Shown: in pieces, positions 20,105 to 31,578 of the stretch
Layout of the letters: each line of letters begins with the position of its first letter
Position numbering within the stretch: position 1 is the first letter of the stretch
NCBI GenBank assembly: GCA_013407085.1
Contig: JACCGJ010000626.1
Coordinates: 1 to 64,000 of the forward strand
DNA length: 64,000 bases
Origin: Atriophallophorus winterbourni
Taxonomy: Eukaryota > Platyhelminthes > Trematoda > Plagiorchiida > Microphallidae
Reading direction: 5' to 3'
Notes under the pieces: model-generated
Database searches by the model: none
What the model was told of the DNA's origin: nothing
Seen by the model: the letters and a program-made list of their open reading frames with translations, nothing else
Made by a program: the position numbers and the translations under genes

Positions 20105-21840
20105 GTATATATATATATGGGTTTAATATAAACAGATGACGATTATGTATATGATCATATAGTAAAAATGATAAAAAACGCACGGTTACGTTTAAGAAGT
20201 GTAGAAACATATCTAGGGTCCGGAAACCTGACATTGAATGGCAACTTATCCAGAGAATACTATCAGAACTCATGACCTATTCATATGTGGAAAACGATGT
20301 GGAATTGAAGAACTTGGATCCCATGGAAATATATAATATCTAGAGAAGAGATTATCTTAAGTCTTCGGGATAGTGAGTGAGCAGATAGAGTTTCTGCAAG
20401 CATTTTGTATTTTACTGTAGAAGTGCACATGCGAAAATTAAGAGGAAGAGAATTCCAAAGTTGTGCATATCTAATTATGAAGAAGTTACGTCTAACTTTA
20501 GTGCGAGACATTGGGATATTCAACAGCCTTCTTCGATTGCCCAGATCATATCGAATATAATTATGGAAGCGCATGCCATACCGAAGCTTAACTCGCTGCA
20601 GGATAATTACTTAAAAGAAGAGAAGCAGATTCAGCCAAATTCTGCGTAGCCAAAGTGGTTCGACACTCAACAAATTACACCTTTCAAGATAAGGCAAGTG
20701 GTTAGAATATCCGAAAGTTATTTTGCTGAAAGTTCGTTGAAGACTCTCCAAGTGAAAACAATCACACCTACCTATATGGGAATATATGATATTACAATAA
20801 TTGAGAATTGGTAGGACCTTCATCTCATAAAGGGTAATTTTACTCTCGCCTAAAAGGAATTTATGGTTAATCAAGCCAACGTTTTGTCATGCTCTTGTAA
20901 TAAGATTTCTAGCTTGTTCATTAAATTTGGGAGAAGAGGAGTATCAAAATCCAAGGTTCTTAATTTCTGCAGAAGGTGTGATGGTTGAGCTATTTAATGT
21001 GAGTGTGTTACAAGGGATTGAACAACGTAATCCCATATAGTGTGTTAGAAGCAGAACATTTTAATCCTCATTGTGTGCCCCAGCTAGATAGAGAGGCAAG
21101 ATCACGTTTAAGGGATATCAGAGACTGTGACACTTCACCAGGAGGGAATTTTATGAATACTTTTATGTCATCCGCGAAGATAAATAGGTTAGAGTGATCT
21201 ACAACATTTTGCAGATCAATAACATAGATAAGAAAATTGTAGTGGAATAGAACACTGCCTTGAATCATGCCACTTGGAATCGTCTGAATAGTTGAGGTAA
21301 CACCATTAACATGAACCGAGAAGGTGCAATCAGATAGAAAAGAACGAAATTAGCTCAATAAAGTCCCATGAATACCTAAATATGACAACTTCAAAAGGAG
21401 TAGCGTACGGGGAACCTGATCGAAAGTTTTGCTTATGTCCAGGAACAAAACGATCACTGCTAATCCTTGGTCAAGGGGAACGGGTATGAGATCTAAGTAT
21501 ACCAACTGGCAGGTGATACAAGTCTTTTGGTTAGGGAATCCCTGTTAGACTGGAGAGAACGATTCTGAACCGAAGTAGCCCAACAAAGATTATTTGACTA
21601 ACATTTCAAATAACCTAGTGAGAATTGGAGTATGATTAATAGGGTGATAATTTTTACGAGGTTCGAATAATCAGATTTCAATCGGGGATAATAACAGATT
21701 GTTTCTAATGAGTTGAAACAGTTCCAGATTTCAGAGAAATATTGGACAGATTTAATAAAATTTATGGGAAAGTCTTCACTGATGTTGTGTAAGATGTCTG
21801 ATATAAAACCTACATCATTTGGCTTATAAAACATTTTACT
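20105..21840 (-). mobile_element. LINE-C copy (minus), RT to 3' end, degraded
   Basis: Read leftwards, the blocks are the RT start (about 21600-21834), the region before the palm (about 21420, LFLDISKTFDQV), IQGSVLFHYNFLIYVIDLQN and the catalytic box FADDIKVF (21068-21268), then YEMKVLPILNYCNIIYSHIGR (20611-20874) and the C-terminal block LWNSLPLNFRMCTS (20281-20574). The 3' end is non-coding with an (AT)n run at about 20107-20120. There are several stops and frame changes. The endonuclease is absent (5' truncation). Confidence 0.75.
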
Positions 21841-21844
21841 TCGA

Positions 21845-22100
21845 CGATAAATTTCTATTACTGCGCGAGTTTTTCCCTCTCGTGGCGGACCTAAGAACCC
21901 ATGACCATGCTCTTAAGATTCAAAAGCAAAGGATACTACGCATAACACAGGGATTAACTCTCTCAAAAAGAATTGTTAACTTGTGGAATGCGATTTAGGG
22001 AGAGGTTATTTCAGCAAGATTTGAAAACCAAATCAAGTAACTAGTGGATAAGGTACTGCCATTAATCACGGCGAAGCTGTACAACACTGGACAGGTTGTC
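21845..22100 (+). pseudogene. LINE C-terminal fragment (plus)
   Basis: The plus frame from about 21850 reads LREFFPLVADLRTHDHALKIQKQR..LTLSKRIVNLWNAI, then a stop. It is the CR1/Jockey-like C-terminal domain, comparable with 39225-39405 (LKLSNASTLSTRVVNTWNSLP). It abuts another LINE piece starting near 22140, so two elements are stacked here. Confidence 0.55.
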
Positions 22101-22139
22101 TTCAACTGAGGTTTACTTGGAGTATGTTGCTGATATAAA

Positions 22140-23805
22140 GAGAAAAACGGCTTACACGAGCTCGACCCTCTGTCGTCTATCAAGTCGTCTATCATTCGAT
22201 TAAGGGTTGATGGTGCTTTGTCACGACCCATTGCAGTAACGAGTGAGGTGCCGCAGGGATAAGTGCTCGAACCAATTTTTTCCTGATCTATTTTAACGAC
22301 TTACTCAAACTTATTCGCTGCAAAATCTTTTTATTTGCGAATGACATCAAGTTTTGGACACAAATACGCACAACTAAGGATTGCAGACAGCTTCAGCTGG
22401 ACCTCGATGCCTTACAGGACTGGTCAGTTAGAAATGAACAACCTTTCTATATCAGAAAATGCGAGGTGTTTACTGTTGTACGACATTTCGAGTTCTCTTA
22501 AGACCTAGGTTCTCATATTCTTGAAAGCACTGACAAGGAAAAGGACTTAGGTGTGTGGGTCAGCAGCACTTTAAAACCGTCACAAAATGCCACCGCTGCA
22601 TATGAAGAAAAGTCAAGAGTACTGCTCCTGCTGAAACGCGTGGTCGTGAGTTTCAAGAAGCAAACTGTTCATCCAATAATGAATACGTACTTGAGACCGA
22701 CCATGAAGTATGCGGTTCAGGCTTCGTCACACTGGTTACAGAAGGATATCAGTCTCTTATTCAGATAATATATCATCAAACCACCAAGGTCGTTAGTGGT
22801 TTAAAGCACAAACAATAATAAATCGTATTACAAGTCTCAATCTATTCAAATCTCACTACCGCCGTCTTAGAGGTGATTTTATTCTCATGTTCAATATATT
22901 GCATACCTCGAACCATGCCTTGAATAAACTATTAACATGACTACCTCCCCGAACCACGCGGAGTCATGACTACACAGTACTTATTTCCAAATTAAGACTG
23001 AACTTTTGAAGCTATTTTTATTCTGTACGTGTATTTTTTGCCTGGAACTTCCTACCCTGTAATGTTGCACATTTACCCAACTTGGATATACTCAAATCAA
23101 ACTTAGACAAATTCATGTAAACCATTCAAAGAAAAAAGAAGAAGAAGAAGAAGAAAACTTTATCCGTAAAACGAATTTTCAGGTAATCAAAATAGTTTAA
23201 ACACAGAATTTTAAATGCGAATAAGAGGGACGTCAAACTTTGATGGGAAAATTTGAGATTGCCAGTCACATTCAAATGGAAAACAGCTTCGGTTTCGTCC
23301 GCAGGAATTAGGCTTTGTGATTGTGATAGAATTTGGTGAGAAGTCATGCTGCACGATTTTCAAACCCCAATGTATAAGTTTTTCCGCATTTTTCTGACCG
23401 GCGCAGCAAATTCCCCATCTTTCGGAATAAAAATATTGCGCAGCACTTAAAGTCCTTCGTTTACATGTTCGCGACATGGTAAAACGTTTCAAAAACAGGA
23501 GGTTCCGTGTTGACTGAAAAAATAAAAACGCATGAAAACATTGATTCTGAGCACGGCCGATTCAAAGGCCCCGCTCACTATGTAAACCATTCAAAACATG
23601 AAACCTATACATTCTTCACCATTACAGTTTTGAACTTTAATCCAATGCATTAAAGTAAACTCTACATCTTGACCCAATGAATTTACATGTGCCATCCACA
23701 CGATTGAAAACTGTTTCTGCCCTATGGAGATTTACCCATATTATTCCGTGGTTTTTGTAAAGCTATATGCTTTCAAGACCATTAAATTGAATTGAATTGA
23801 ATTGA
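22140..23805 (+). mobile_element. LINE-D copy 1 (plus), RT to (ATTGA)n tail, split by a SINE-like insertion
   Basis: RT palm blocks occur in shifting frames: VTSEVPQG (22230), FADD-like FLRMT/FANDIKFW (about 22330), KEKDLGVWVSSTLKPS and MNTYLRPTMKYAVQAS (22553-22768). C-terminal sequence runs to about 23115 (WNFLPCNVAHLPNLDILKSNLDKF). The element is interrupted at 23131-23579. It resumes as 3' UTR to a tail of (ATTGA)n at about 23783-23805. The order and tail fit a 5'-truncated CR1/Jockey-like LINE. Confidence 0.7.
23131..23579 (-). mobile_element. 449-bp SINE-like insertion with 16-bp target-site duplication
   Basis: The 16-mer atgtaaaccattcaaa is present perfectly at 23115-23130 and 23580-23595, bracketing 449 bp. 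The left edge is gaaaaaagaagaagaagaagaag (a TTC-type tail on the minus strand). The right edge, the presumed 5' end on the minus strand, holds an inverted repeat gagcacggcc..ggccccgctc at about 23549-23577. Two overlapping minus ORFs (23126-23347, 23211-23492) cross it, but neither matches a known protein. LINE-mediated retroposition is the simplest explanation. Confidence 0.7.
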
Positions 23806-24830
23806 AGAAGCTCACAAAAGGCGGTATTCTTGGAAGACTATAGGAATTAATACGTGATTACCATAACAACAGACCCATCGGAGTTCGTGCAGACGGTTTC
23901 TTATCAAAGCAAATTGATGTCATTATGTGTGTTCTACAAGGATCATTGCTTGGCAAAAAATGTTCCTAATTTATATGAACGAATTGCCAAAACTAAATAA
24001 TAGTAAGATGGTTCTGTTTGCTGACGCTTTAAATGTATGGAGGCGAATCAGCAATGCTGATAATTGTATTTTGCTACAAAACTAATTGAATACTTTGTAC
24101 AACTGGTCATCCAAAATAAACTGCAATCGAATAAAGTCTATGTAGAAGATCGGTATTGACCTTGACTATTCTCTCCATACAAGCTCGGCGAAAAATTGTT
24201 GGAGTACACCTTGGGAGAAAAGTACATGAGTGTCTGGATTTGCGGTAGTTGGAATAATGGTCTACAATGCGAAGCCGTTTACAAAAGCGTGTCTCAGTTG
24301 ATCGGTATGTTACGGCGGATATTTTGACGTTTTCCCCATGGTGTTTTTCTCTCATGAAGAACACATGTATACACACTATTCGAAAATAGATAGCACAAGC
24401 CTGTACTTCTTGGCTCCAAAAAGACATTTTACATCTAAATCACATATGTCAGACAGATTCTAAGCTTGTTAAGCTTGCTCGAAAATACGCCATTCGCAGA
24501 TTGATTCAGACGATTAGAGCTGAGGAAACTTGCGCAAAGGAACATACGAAGTGATCTTATCTCAACATTCAAAATACTGACTACTGTTTTCCTGGACTGG
24601 ATTTATTATTCCACCTTCGAACTTCTAGCAACAGCCATGGCCATGGTTGCAAGTTTTAAATACCACATTCCAAACGCAACTGCCGCAGCTATTTTCATTC
24701 GGTTTGTGTGCTTTGTTCAGAATTCCCTACCTGCCGATATGGTAATTTCAAACAGTTTATCCATATTCAAATCGAAACTCGACGATTATATGAGGACTAA
24801 TCCAAATTTTGCGCACAACTATTAATAAAC
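23806..24830 (+). pseudogene. LINE-D copy 2 (plus), decayed RT to C terminus
   Basis: Scattered plus-strand blocks: CVLQGSLLGKK (about 23930), NVPNLYERIAKTK, MVLFADALNVW (24008-24043, the catalytic box), and finally YHIPNATAAAIFIRFVCFVQNSLPADMVISNSLSIFKSKLDDYM (24660-24810), the C-terminal end. It starts at once after the (ATTGA)n tail of copy 1, so two related LINEs stand head to tail. It is heavily mutated. Confidence 0.55.
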
Positions 24831-24865
24831 TATCATCGTTCTATTGATTTTGATTAGATATATAA

Positions 24866-25660
24866 TAATAATAATATATATTCTTGGACATCCAAGGCAT
24901 GTAATACATGATCAGTTTATCAAAATTGGAACAGCAAAAAAAATATAACGGTGCAAACGACCGAAGTGAGCGGGATTTTTAAACATTTTTTCCGTTCAAT
25001 AATAGGAACGAATATACAGTCAGTAAGAAAGAATTCTAATGTCTAAAAACAATGAGGTTTCATTTAAATTTTGTCAGGATTTACGGATTGCAAGGATGGG
25101 AAAACATGGAGAACAGAAATGGGAGGTAATTATGGAAAAAGTGAAGTGAATTGTAATAAATTGTCATAAAAATTTGACAAATAAATTATATATGCAACAA
25201 TTCATGTTTTTTTACGAAAAGATTGGGTAACAAGATGGAAAAGGGAATATAAATCCATCAGCATAAGAAAATCTAAGAAATTCTGGGGGATGAGAGAGGG
25301 TGGGGTTAATAGCATATGAGTAGGGTACGCTGTGTGCTCCAATACTCTTGAAGAATTGTCGACGAATCGAACCAAAATGTGTTCACCAGCCGGGTTTCCG
25401 TTATCTGCAGGAGAGTGAATCGCAAATGGAACAAATCTCGGGCGGATAGATTTCGAGCCTGTTTCAGTGATGGTTGGGTATTCGAAGACACTGGAATATA
25501 ATGAAAGATATTCTCTCCACCATCATGGTGAGAGGTCATCAAAGTAAAATAGTTCATCATTTGAAAAAAATAAGAATGTACATTAAAAACATAATGATTT
25601 ATAGGTTTTTCTTTACTTTTTTATGTTTTTTGGTAGATTTTATTGTTTTGCAAGTTTGGA
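24866..25660 (-). repeat. A repeat, copy 2 (LINE 3' UTR)
   Basis: This is about 80-90% similar by eye to 26966-27765. It starts at (taa)n-tatattcttggacatccaaggcatg and includes tgatcagtttatcaaaat.tgaacagcaaaa. A hairpin, CACCATcATGGTG, followed by agaggtcatc, stands at 25518-25530. It is the minus-strand 3' UTR of a LINE, because its low-coordinate end carries the LINE-C 3' motif. No coding region is evident; the ORFs at 25306-25560 (-) and 25474-25671 (+) are accidental. Confidence 0.7.
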
Positions 25661-26024
25661 TAGAAATGTGATATTTATAAGCCTCATCTGAAATAAAAGA
25701 CACATATATACATAATGGTGTATAGAAAATGTCATGGAAGGCAATGTGACAAATATACAAATGTGATGCAAGTCCCAACCTATGACGAGACATTCATAGA
25801 CCCTATGTAACCTGACACTACAGCAGCGTTATAAATAGATAATCAGAAAAATAATTTTTTCAGATGTTTCGAAATTTTTTTAGAGAGACAGTTGTTCACG
25901 AAAAAAACGTGAATTGAAACAATAAGGATTACTATGCTTAAACAAAAGGGGGTGAGATTAGCCCAAAGAGATACAATACGTAAAGGTACATATAATACTA
26001 GTCCCAGGTTTTGACGTATGTATG

Positions 26025-26125
26025 ATGTATGTATGAAAGCACAAGCCTGATCCAGGCAAATTGCTGCACAGTCAGAGACTGCACGTGGGCTAAGATACTG
26101 TCAGGTTGCCCAGGCCTAGACAGAT
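26025..26125 (-). repeat. SINE-S copy 2
   Basis: In reverse complement this is the 3' half of SINE-S: ctcatatctgtctaggcctgg, gcaacctgacagtatcttagcc, cacgtgcagtctctgactg, then gcaaTTtgcctggatcaggcttgtgctttcatac. It lies next to the LINE-C fragment at 26257. Confidence 0.8.
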
Positions 26126-26149
26126 ATGAGGTGGGGAGTAGAAATAGAT

Positions 26150-26660
26150 GTAACATACATAGACACTAAGTAACCTGACACTTAATAATACCATGTATTT
26201 CGGACATTGTGAACAGTTCTATACGTGTGCTAATGTACAAAATACTTACAACTGGTTCAATAACCAGGAATACCGTGACAAAATATATTGTCTATAGAAG
26301 TGTTTATTTTGAGAATTTCGCATAGCGATGGAGCAGTAAGAGAATCTACGAGTGTTTTAAATTTACCTGTAGATGTGCACATGCGGAAATGGAGTGGAAG
26401 AGAATTCCAAAGATGCGCATACCTAATTAAAAAGAAGTTTTGTCGAACTTTAGTGCGAGTAAGGGGAATATGTAATAGCCTCATTCGGTTACGTCGTACA
26501 GAACGATTGCAATCTTGGAAGCGCATGGTAGATCTAAGCTTAACTTGGTGCTCTGTGATGATTCGAAAGAAAAGGAAAAGATTAAGGCGAATTCTGCGTA
26601 AACATAGCGGGTCAACATCTAGTAGATTGAATCTTACTTTATAAGATGGAGGATACATAT
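26150..26660 (-). pseudogene. LINE-C C-terminal fragment (minus)
   Basis: The minus frame 26257-26658 reads SYKVRFNLLDVDPLCLRRIRLNLFLFF, then RTKVRQNFFLIRYAHLWNSLPLHFRM, and ends HGIPGY and stop. It matches the piece at the left window edge and that at 20281. The copy is open across 133 codons but starts mid-domain, so it is a 5'-truncated insertion. Confidence 0.75.
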
Positions 26661-26965
26661 ATACATATATACATTTGTACCTATAGTTCGACTCTATGGT
26701 TATTGTAAAATTATTTTCTTTTCAAACCAGGAATCTTGAATCTTAAGATCATTAATAATTTTAGGAAGAATTATTTTGACGTTTTTGAAAATCAAACTAT
26801 TTTATCAGCTTACGGCACTTACCGCGGTATCGTACTGGAGATATATTATCACAAATCACCCAGCTTGCGAATTTTCACCAATGTAATACGTAACAGTGCA
26901 TTAATCTCTGTGATTATTTTTCTACATAATATGATGATACCTATTACTTATTATACTTATAATAT

Positions 26966-27765
26966 TAATAATAATATATATTCTTGGATATCCAAGGCAT
27001 GCAATACATGATCAGTTTATCAAAATTTGAACAGCAAAAGAAAATTGTACAGTGTACGTGACCGAAGTTAGCGGGATTTTTAAACATTTTTTTCGTTCAA
27101 TAAGGGAAATTAATATACAGTAGGCAAGAAAAAAATTATCAATGTCTAATAGAAATAAAATTTCATTTAAATTATGTCAAGATTTACGAATGGCAAGGAT
27201 GCAAGAAACAAATGGAGAACAGAAATGGAAGGTAATTATAGAAAAAGTGGTGCGAATTGCAATGAAGTTTTCATAAAAATGATAAATAAATTATATATGA
27301 ATAAATTCATGTTTTTACGGAAAGTTTGAATAAGGAGATTGAAAATAGAACATAAATCCATCGGAATAAGAAAATCTAAGAAATTGTGGGGGATGAGAGT
27401 GGGTGTGGCTAAGAGCAGGGAGGAGGCAGTAGGGTGCTGTGCTCAATACTCTTGAAGAATTGTCGACCAATCGAACCAAAATGTGTTCACCAGCCGGATT
27501 TTCGTTATCTGCAGGAGAATGAATCGCATACGGAACAAATCTCGGGCGGATAGATTTCGAGACAATTACAGTGATGGTTCGTTATTCGAAGACACTGGAA
27601 TATAATGAAAGATTTTCTCTTCACCAGCACGGTGAGAGGTCATCAAAGTAAAATAGTACATCATTCAAGAAATAAGAATGTACATTTAAAAAAACAATGT
27701 TTTTTTAGTTTTTTACTTTTTTTCATTTTTTGGTAGATGTTCAATATTTTGCACGGTAAGATATC
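26966..27765 (-). repeat. A repeat, copy 3 (LINE 3' UTR)
   Basis: This is the same sequence as copy 2, 2.1 kb away and in the same orientation, with the hairpin CACC-agcac-GGTG at 27622-27634 followed by agaggtcatcaaag. The AT-rich 3' end (ataataataatatatattcttgg) is at 26960-26985. Non-coding. Confidence 0.7.
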
Positions 27766-28260
27766 TTATGAAGACATGATAATAATCATTTTCATAACAA
27801 ACTATAAACACAAGCCGTAATAGTATTAAGAACTCAGAATCTCAAAAAAATTAATTTCAGAAACAGCGGAATGCTTGAATATAATTATTTCATTAGGAAC
27901 CCCTTGCGCATAAAATGCGAAATATTTAAAATACTGTACCGTATTACGTCACATAGATCGGCATGCTGTACGACTTCTGACTATTGATCTTGATTTGGGA
28001 TTTCGGATAATAGAGACAAATTAGGACTATTGAGTATATTTCCATTCATGCCTGAAAACATTTGCTTGAAAAACCTAATAAATAAATAATTTATTCATGA
28101 TTATCTAATGCATTTTAAGCCACAAGAAGAGTTCTTTAGTGCATAGATTTAGGGATTCAAGGATTCAAGTATTTATGGTTAAAAAGTTATTACTTTACAA
28201 CACCACAGGATTACGGTATGAATAAAAACATGAGAATGACAATACTATGAAATCAATGAA
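27766..28260. other. AT-rich stretch with no clear gene
   Basis: I see no open frame of note. The bases 28142-28170 carry short repeats (ggattcaaggattcaag) that could be the 3' tail of the minus-strand LINE-D to the right. Confidence 0.3.
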
Positions 28261-29363
28261 GAATATCAAATGTAGGGCTCACTAATGATGTTCGTTTGAA
28301 AGTGCAAGTACAATTTCGCTTTAAAAATTGCCAGGCAAGGGGAGTCCATCAAATGTTGGAGTAGGTAATTCCAAAGAATTATAGCACGTACGGCAAAAAA
28401 AGCGCCGACAATTAATGCGGAAACATGGGACGTGAAGGGATAAGGTATGTCCGCGTGACACTTTCCATCACACACCTTAAGCATGTGTTTTAGTGTATGT
28501 CTTTCGGTAGACACAATTGTATATGTCAGAATAATATCGCCTCTAATCATCTTTTGGGTAAAGTCACAAACTCAGACGTCGCAATCTATTGGTATACGGA
28601 CTTGTGCGAAGACTCATCACGAACTTTGTTGCTCTATGATAGAATATATCAAAGCGAGCAATATCTTTTGGCAGCTAATCAGCCTGGACCTATACTGCAT
28701 ACTCCATCGTAGGGCGAAGGTAGACATTCTTCATCGTTGGTAACGTTACCAGAGTGAATCTTCCAAATATTCTTCGAAAGATAACAAACAATCTGTTGAC
28801 CCGTCGATATCTATTCCGGCAGTGCACTGTGCTCTTCATGTTTCCGCTAATCCACACTCCAAGATCTTTTTCTAACGAGCTCCATGCTAGGTTTTTCAGT
28901 TCCCAAACAATATGTCCAAGGAACATTCTTGCCAAGATGGAGCATCTTACAATTATGTATGTTGAATGACATGTCATTCATGACCGCCTAATTCGACACG
29001 CTGCCTAAATCTATTTGTAGTTTCTCACAATCCTCTGCAGAACTAATTGGCGTCAAAATTTTCATGTCATCAGCGAACAGCACCATTTTGGACGATAAAG
29101 TGGGAGGTCAAATCGTTTATGTACAACATAAAATGGAGCGGGCCTAGCAAAGATCCTTGTGGGGCTCCACTGATGTTTTTGGATGTTTGGGATAGAACAC
29201 CGTCAATTTTGACTCGGGCGTCGCAATCTGACAGATTGTCGCACAACCATAAGAGGAGTGGATCACATATTCCATGCATGAGGATTATTAATGAAGCGTA
29301 ATGATTGGACGCGTAAATGTTTTCTTTGTTCAATGAGTACAGAGCTGATTGTGGATGAATCAA
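28260..29363 (-). pseudogene. LINE-D copy 3 (minus), RT palm to C terminus
   Basis: Read leftwards: SGAPQGSLLGPLHFMLYINDL (29070-29363, the RT motif before the palm), then a frameshift, EKDLGVWISGNMKS and MKNVYLRPTMEYAV (28690-28977), and the C-terminal domain to about 28266 (RAIILWNYLLQHLMDSPCLAIFKAKL). It is clearly the same family as 22140-23115 (KDLGVW.SSTLKPS, YLRPTMKYAVQA). The FADD box itself is disrupted near 29060. 5'-truncated at RT. Confidence 0.7.
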
Positions 29364-30374
29364 TGTCGACGAAATTTTGCAAAGAACATACAGATCCTCG
29401 ATTTTATCAGTATTCGACGAAGAAAAATTCGAGGTTTCGTTGTTTTGAATGTTTAGGGTAAATTTGTGGTCTTAAACAAGCTTCATTGCAACTCCACAGG
29501 TGCCTCATGCCGTATATCGTCATTTATCACTCAAGGTTTCGAAAAGTGCGCAGCAATATCCATATATGGTTGAACAAACGGGGATGAGTCAAACTAACTA
29601 AGAAGCATAAGCAATTTTTTAGTTTTCTTGTGTTTGTCCTGAATGAAATTCACATCATTGTTGTCCGCACAAAGCAATACAGATAATTGGAAAGAGTGTG
29701 TTACATCAAATTTATACTTGTATGCCACTGTTACACAGGGTTACATAGGGGATGTGAGCAACACATTGCTTAAGTTTGTAACATAGTTTATGATTACGAG
29801 AAACTGGTCAGGACCTAATACCCTGGATGTGTGATTTTACTTTGAATTGTACATGGTAAGAAAATCATCTGTCTATTAGAATTTGAGCACCTCGATCACT
29901 CAAATATCAAACAAGGAAAATTAATGTCAATTCTAATCGCTGAGAACTCTCATTAAGACAGATACGATGAACAGCATTGGATACCGTAATTCATTTCGTT
30001 GGAATTTACACTCTAAAGTTCCTTAAAATTAATTACGTGTGTCAAACCCCTGCACTGCACTATTTCTTGCTGAAAGGACTGAAATGCAATAAGTTTGTTA
30101 ACGGGCTTTTAAACTGGAAGTCTGGGAACAATAAACCAAAAAACCATGCTAATAAGCTTGTAATTGACAAAATTGTAAAGCGAGAATTATTAAAATTATC
30201 GTGGTTAAACAAATTCCGAAAATTATTCAATTTAGCTGTTGTTATTTTTACGCGAGTAGCTTTTAGGAAGCAGTGATTGTAAAGCAAAAAGGAGTTTGTG
30301 TTTTTCCTCTGAATATGTATAGCTATTATCACACTGACCACTTTTGATGTCATATTTTAAATGTACGCATAAGT
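29364..30374. other. 1-kb stretch without an assignable feature
   Basis: AT-rich. The two overlapping ORFs of about 97-99 codons (29977-30276 +, 30060-30353 -) are Lys/Asn/Phe-rich and match nothing I recognise. Low-complexity composition explains them. Confidence 0.3.
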
Positions 30375-30635
30375 TTTTTTCCTGCTAACCTCTCACGGGC
30401 TTGGTGAAGAGATAATCATACTGTTCGTCCCAGTCGCAGCTACTTAGGACGGAAGCATGGCTTGGAAAACACCCGGCGTACCATCGCATGCGACGATGAA
30501 ACTAAAGAACAAAGAACCGACTTTGGAACTGGTGGGCGCTCCTTTGAAGATCTCCAACGACAAACATTCTGCTCGATTAGTTTATCAGCCATTTACAGTC
30601 CTATGGCAACTAAAATGAACTGAACAGAACAACAG
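30375..30635 (+). repeat. E-family LINE 3' UTR fragment (E5, plus)
   Basis: In plus orientation this follows the reverse complement of the E2 3' UTR (33900-34170): acctctcac-loop-ggtgaagag (30388-30411), then tttggaactggtgg.cgctc, attctg.ctcgattagt and a terminal ..tggcaactaaaatgaactgaac tail. Only the 3' UTR is present. It is tail-to-tail with E3. Confidence 0.6.
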
Positions 30636-30825
30636 AATGAAGTAAATTCATTCGTATTTGACCTGTTTATTTTGTACATTTTATGTTTTATGCCGTTCGG
30701 TTGTGGTAATTGCTCTATCGCGATATTTCACTGAAAACCATTTTCGTATGTAATTGACTGACAATCCACAAGCTGTATTTTGTTATCTGACATTGATGGA
30801 TACAAGAGGAATATATTAATAGTAT

Positions 30826-30850
30826 CAGTATCAGTATCAGTATCACAGGG
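30826..30850 (-). repeat. (TATCAG)n, 3' tail of LINE E3
   Basis: Four copies of agtatc/tatcag stand where the minus-strand E3 element should end. CR1-like LINEs often end in short tandem units rather than poly(A). Confidence 0.7.
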
Positions 30851-31161
30851 CGATAGTCGACCAAGTCGGAACGAGTGCCCAGATTCTTTCGGAGGTGTGC
30901 TTGAAAACACTCACCACTACCAGGATTGATTCGTAAGTAACACAGTCGTGTGTAACTGTGAATGGAAGATGGAAAATGTCTCATCACCGCAAGGTGAGAG
31001 AGTTATGCATGTTGCATGTCCAATCGAATGAAAAAACAATGGACAGCAGTTTATTGACACAAATGCGAAAAAATGATAAAATCTCTTTTTTGTGTTTCAA
31101 AATGTTTTTCGAATATTTTTGTGTTTTTTTGAACATAAAAATGAGGGATTTAGTCTTAAGG

Positions 31162-31578
31162 CTAATGATCCGGGAAGAGTACCTGCCACCGTTCGTCCAG
31201 CCCATGTTTGAACGCAATTACTGAAGTTGCCAAGATTAGTTCTGCGGGAAGAGAGTTCCACGCGTGTACTATACGGATGCTAAAGAAGTGCGTTCTGGAT
31301 TCGAGCCTGGTGTGCTGTTTACTTAGCTTGAGACTGTGCCCTCGTGTACCAACCAAAGAAGAGAACCGAAAGAAGTCATCGAATTCGAGACAACTTAATC
31401 CTTTGACAACCTTACAGGTCTTTATAAGATCCCCCCTAAGTTGCCTCCTCCTAAGTGAGAAAAGTCCTAGTGTTAATAGACGATTTTCATAATTGGTGTT
31501 TGCTAACCCCTCGATCATGCGAGTGGCCAGCTTCTGTACCTTTTCTAGCTGCACTATATCCTTCTGGTAATACGGCTT
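31162..31578 (-). pseudogene. LINE E3 polyprotein, C-terminal domain
   Basis: The frame continues RT after a single TAG codon and reads YYQKDIVQLEKVQKLATRMIEG, LLTLGLFSLRRRQLRGDLI, GTRGHSLKLSKQHTRLESRTHFFSIRIVHAWNSLPAELI. This is the conserved C-terminal domain of CR1/Jockey-like LINEs, 130 codons from the first Met. Its role is thought to be RNA or target binding. The same region is at 34218-34496 (E2) and 61990-62440 (E4). Confidence 0.85.

Noticed and set aside
29977..30353. Two overlapping ORFs of 97-99 codons on opposite strands
   Set aside because: AT-rich low-complexity DNA; neither has a motif or a homologous copy in the window.
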